From: Bradyrhizobium ivorense
GTDB lineage: Bacteria > Pseudomonadota > Alphaproteobacteria > Rhizobiales > Xanthobacteraceae
DNA: 64,000 bases
NCBI RefSeq assembly: GCF_900696085.1
Contig: NZ_CAADFC020000004.1
Span: 1,619,501-1,683,500 of the forward strand
Direction of reading: 5' to 3'
Of the stretch, positions 61,576 through 64,000 are shown piece after piece. The notes beneath the pieces were generated by a model. That model ran no database searches, was not told where the DNA came from, and saw only the letters and a program-made list of their open reading frames with translations. Position 1 is the stretch's first letter, and every line of letters begins with the position of its first letter. The position numbers and the translations under genes were made by a program.

Positions 61576-63081
61576 CTATGCCACCTGCCGCGCCTCGCCC
61601 GAGGCCGCGTTCGCCGCCGCGGTCCGGCGCGCCGGTAGGAACTCGAGCGCGTCGTCGGCGAGCGCGCCGAAACGCAGGGTCATGATGTCGAGGGCGTAGT
61701 TCTGATACAGCCGCCACGGCCGGCGCGAGCCCTGCTTGGGGAATTTCGCGGCGGCGCGCTGGATGTAGCCGGAGGAGAAATCGACCCAGGGCAGCTCGGT
61801 GACATCGGGATCGTTGCGCCGCGGCGTCACCTGCGCGTAATTGTTGGCCTTCATGTAGTTGAGCGTGCGGCAGACATATTCGCAGGAGAGGTCGCATTTC
61901 AGCGTCCAGGACGCGTTGGTGTAGCCGAACGCGGCAGCGAGGTTGGGCACGCCCGAGTACATCAGCCCCTTGTAGTTCATGGTCTTGGAGAGATCGACGG
62001 CGGCGCCGTCGACGCTGAGCGCGAGCCCGCCGAGCACCTGCAGATCGAGGCCGGTCGCCGTCACCACGATGTCGGCGTCGAGCGCCTTGCCTGACTTCAG
62101 CTTGATGCCCTCGGGCGTAAACGTCTCGATCTGGTCCGTGACGACGGACGATGTGCCGCTGCGCAGCGATTCAAACAGGTCGCCGTTCGGCACCAGGCAG
62201 AGCCGCTGGTCCCACGGATTGTAGCGCGGCGTGAAATGGGTGGCGACGTCGTAGTCCGGCCCCAGCGCGTGGCGCACGCCGCCGAGGATCAGCTTCTTCA
62301 CCCGTTCGGGGTCGCGCTTGCAGAGCCGGTAGAAATACATCCCGAACAGCACGTTCTTCCAGCGCGTGAGGCCGTAGGCGAGCTTTGCCGGCAGCCGCGC
62401 GCGCAGCCAGTCGGCCACCTTGTCCTTGTCGGGCCGCGCCACGACATAGGTCGGCGAGCGCTGCAGCATGGTGACATGCGCGGCGGTCTTGGCCATTTCC
62501 GGCACCAAGGTCACTGCGGTGGCGCCCGAGCCGATCACCACCACCTTCTTGCCGGCATAGTCGATGTCGTCGGTCCATTTCTGCGGATGCACGACGCGGC
62601 CGGCGAAATTGGCGATGCCGGGGAAATCGGGCGTGTAGCCCTGCTCGTATTTGTAGTAGCCGCTGCACATGAACAGGAAGCTGCAGGTCAGGCGCTCGAT
62701 CGCCTTCTCAGGCCCGCGCTCGACCTCGACCGTCCAGCGTGAATCGGCCGACGACCAGTCGGCGCTGATGACGCGGTGGTTGAAGCGGATCTTCCGGTCG
62801 ATGCCGTACATCCGCGCGGTGTCGCGCACGTAATTCAGGATCGACGGGCCGTCGGCGATCGCCTTCGGCTCGGTCCACGGCCGGAACGAATAGCCGAGCG
62901 TGTACATGTCGGAGTCGGAGCGGATGCCGGGATAGCGGAACAGGTCCCAGGTGCCGCCGATGCAATCGCGCCCCTCGAGAATGGCGTAGCTGCGGTCCGG
63001 GCAGTTCTTCTGCAGATGATAGCCGGCGCCGATGCCGGAGAGGCCCGCGCCCACGATCAGCACGTCGAAATGACTGGACAC
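61576..63081 (-). CDS. Flavin-binding monooxygenase (Baeyer-Villiger type)
   Basis: 501 residues. DVLIVGAGLSGIGAGYHLQK is the FAD loop, DCIGGTWDLFRYPGIRSDSDMYTLGYSF the typical FMO/BVMO segment, FAGRVVHPQKWTDD the FxGxxxHxxxW fingerprint (the final P/D position is Thr-Asp), and VVVIGSGATAVTLVPEMAK the NADP loop (~180). It inserts or adds oxygen to ketones or soft nucleophiles using NADPH. It is alone, next to tRNA-Arg, and divergent from a TetR regulator with inverted repeats between them. No lactone hydrolase is adjacent, so the substrate is unknown. Confidence 0.88.
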   Translation of the reverse strand: MSSHFDVLIVGAGLSGIGAGYHLQKNCPDRSYAILEGRDCIGGTWDLFRYPGIRSDSDMYTLGYSFRPWTEPKAIADGPSILNYVRDTARMYGIDRKIRFNHRVISADWSSADSRWTVEVERGPEKAIERLTCSFLFMCSGYYKYEQGYTPDFPGIANFAGRVVHPQKWTDDIDYAGKKVVVIGSGATAVTLVPEMAKTAAHVTMLQRSPTYVVARPDKDKVADWLRARLPAKLAYGLTRWKNVLFGMYFYRLCKRDPERVKKLILGGVRHALGPDYDVATHFTPRYNPWDQRLCLVPNGDLFESLRSGTSSVVTDQIETFTPEGIKLKSGKALDADIVVTATGLDLQVLGGLALSVDGAAVDLSKTMNYKGLMYSGVPNLAAAFGYTNASWTLKCDLSCEYVCRTLNYMKANNYAQVTPRRNDPDVTELPWVDFSSGYIQRAAAKFPKQGSRRPWRLYQNYALDIMTLRFGALADDALEFLPARRTAAANAASGEARQVA

Positions 63082-63098
63082 GCCCGCACCTCCCGTTT

Positions 63099-63149
63099 TG
63101 ACAATCTATCTTGTCAGATAACTTGACATCTGACAATGCCGCGTGTCAA
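63099..63149. promoter_or_regulatory. TGACA/TGTCA inverted repeats, probable TetR operator
   Basis: TGACAA-TCTATC-TTGTCA (63099-63116) is a perfect inverted repeat. TTGACA at 63123-63128 and TGTCAA at 63144-63149 form another, wider pair, with a further TGACAA at 63131. The sites sit between the divergent monooxygenase and TetR starts, 18-60 bases from each, as expected for autoregulation and repression of the neighbour. Confidence 0.6.
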
Positions 63150-63158
63150 TACTTTTTC

Positions 63159-63797
63159 ATGGGAAGCAGCCGCAAAGCCCGCCTCTATGGCGGCATGGAC
63201 GCCGAGGAACGCCGCGCCGAGCGGCGGCTCAAGCTGATCGATGCGGCGGTCGAGGTCTATGGCGAGGTCGGCTATCGCGGCGCCACCGTGAAGGCGATCT
63301 GCGAAGCTGCCGAATTGACCGAGCGCTATTTCTACGAATCCTTCGCCAACAGCGAGGCGCTGCTGATCGCCGCCTACAGCCATGTCGTCGGCCATCTGCA
63401 TGAGGAAATGGCGGCGGCTGCGGCAAGCGCGGGCAACGATCCCGAGGCGCGGCTGCACGCGGCGCTGACGCTATATTTCACGCGGCTGAAGCAGCATCCG
63501 AAGCCGGCGCGGGTGTTCCTCCTGGAAATTTCCGGCATCAGCCCCGCGGTCGATGCGGTCAAGCTCGATGCGTTGTGCACCTTCAGCAACATCCTGGTGC
63601 CGCCGGCGAGCGATCCGAAACGCGGCGACAAGGCGTCAGCGGCCGCGCTGCTCTCGATCGGCATGGTCGGCGCGGTGATCTCGATCGCGCTGCGCTGGGT
63701 GTCGAAGGCGTATCCGCAGCCGCTCGAGGAGGTGGTCGCGGCCGCGGCCAGCTTCTGCCGCGTGGCGCTGGCTGAGGCCGATCGCCACCGCAGCTAG
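63159..63797 (+). CDS. TetR-family transcriptional regulator
   Basis: 212 residues from the ATG at 63159; the longer frame to 63111 runs through the operator. The N-terminal helix-turn-helix is RLKLIDAAVEVYGEVGYRGATVKAICEAAELTERYFYESFANSEALLIAAY, with the YFYESF-type recognition helix of TetR. A helical ligand domain follows (ALTLYFTRLKQHPKPARVFLLEISG). It most likely represses the divergent flavin monooxygenase and itself through the TGACA/TGTCA repeats. Ligand unknown. Confidence 0.9.
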   Translation: MGSSRKARLYGGMDAEERRAERRLKLIDAAVEVYGEVGYRGATVKAICEAAELTERYFYESFANSEALLIAAYSHVVGHLHEEMAAAAASAGNDPEARLHAALTLYFTRLKQHPKPARVFLLEISGISPAVDAVKLDALCTFSNILVPPASDPKRGDKASAAALLSIGMVGAVISIALRWVSKAYPQPLEEVVAAAASFCRVALAEADRHRS

Positions 63798-64000
63798 CGG
63801 TCCGTCGCAGGAAACCACGGCGCAAACAGGCCAAATCGGGCGATTTCGCGCCGAAATATCCGGGCCTGGTGAAGCAGCTCATATCCCTGGCGGTAATTTA
63901 ACTTGCAAGTTGGGCGGCACCGGCTTTCCTAAGCACGGTAGCGGGCGTAAGCGAGTGCAGCGGGTTTCGTCTCGCGAAGTAAACGGCTTCTTGCATCGGG
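63798..64000. other. Right-edge stretch, no gene seen
   Basis: 203 bases after the TetR gene. There is a small inverted pair CGGGCGATTTCGCGCCG near 63838 but no repeat family, RNA or complete open frame; a gene may begin beyond the edge. Confidence 0.4.

Overview
The window is a 64-kb piece of a high-GC alphaproteobacterial chromosome, most likely Bradyrhizobium or a close relative in the Nitrobacteraceae. The reasons are the uniform GC-rich coding, the OprB-type outer-membrane fusion protein, the four-cysteine repeat exported proteins, the many aromatic-catabolism genes and the dense families of palindromic intergenic repeats. No phage, insertion sequence, CRISPR array, rRNA or origin was seen. 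The only RNA gene recognised is tRNA-Arg(CCU) at 61384-61460.

Layout: 1-12.8 kb is general metabolism: an outer-membrane porin fusion cut by the left edge, an FAD hydroxylase, a membrane-anchored FMN glutamate-synthase-like protein, a patatin lipase, ferredoxin-NADP reductase, a RimK-like ATP-grasp enzyme, a dicarboxylate/amino-acid symporter paired with an orphan solute-binding protein, and an MDR-type oxidoreductase. 12.9-19.8 kb is the most unusual part. A YcaO-family enzyme and a BTAD/TPR regulator on the plus strand face a minus-strand set made of a class III cyclase, an animal-type haem peroxidase and two 136-residue paralogs. Each paralog has a single cysteine, as the penultimate residue, inside a conserved C-terminus ARIGDYS[I/V]RNCG. 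This looks like a candidate peptide-modification (RiPP-like) locus; nothing like it is known to me. 20-26 kb holds an RND efflux pair and a group of small exported proteins with four-cysteine repeats.

26.3-32.8 kb is a gentisate pathway module. A CoA ligase and a short CoA-ester-type hydroxylase, 3-hydroxybenzoate 6-hydroxylase, a MarR regulator, maleylpyruvate isomerase and gentisate 1,2-dioxygenase are arranged around two nearly identical 20-bp quasi-palindromes that are probably the MarR operators. 32.9-38.6 kb is an ABC (NitT/TauT type) importer with an FAD oxidoreductase and a LysR regulator. 38.6-51.1 kb is mixed catabolism: two enoyl-CoA hydratases, a ketopantoate-reductase-type enzyme, an SDR, an Asp/Glu/hydantoin racemase, a RoxA-like di-haem cytochrome, aspartase, a TPR protein and a CoA transferase under a divergent AraC regulator. 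52.4-61.4 kb is a second aromatic module: flavin reductase, NTF2-like protein, HpaB-type monooxygenase, hydroxyquinol-type intradiol dioxygenase, then yjcH-actP, fumarylacetoacetase and a previously uncalled 50-residue membrane peptide, with a divergent LysR. The right end has tRNA-Arg, a Baeyer-Villiger-type monooxygenase and a divergent TetR regulator with inverted repeats between them.

Functions are assigned by reading motifs by eye; no database search was possible. Starts were chosen from ribosome-binding sites and family length, and several differ from the longest open frame.
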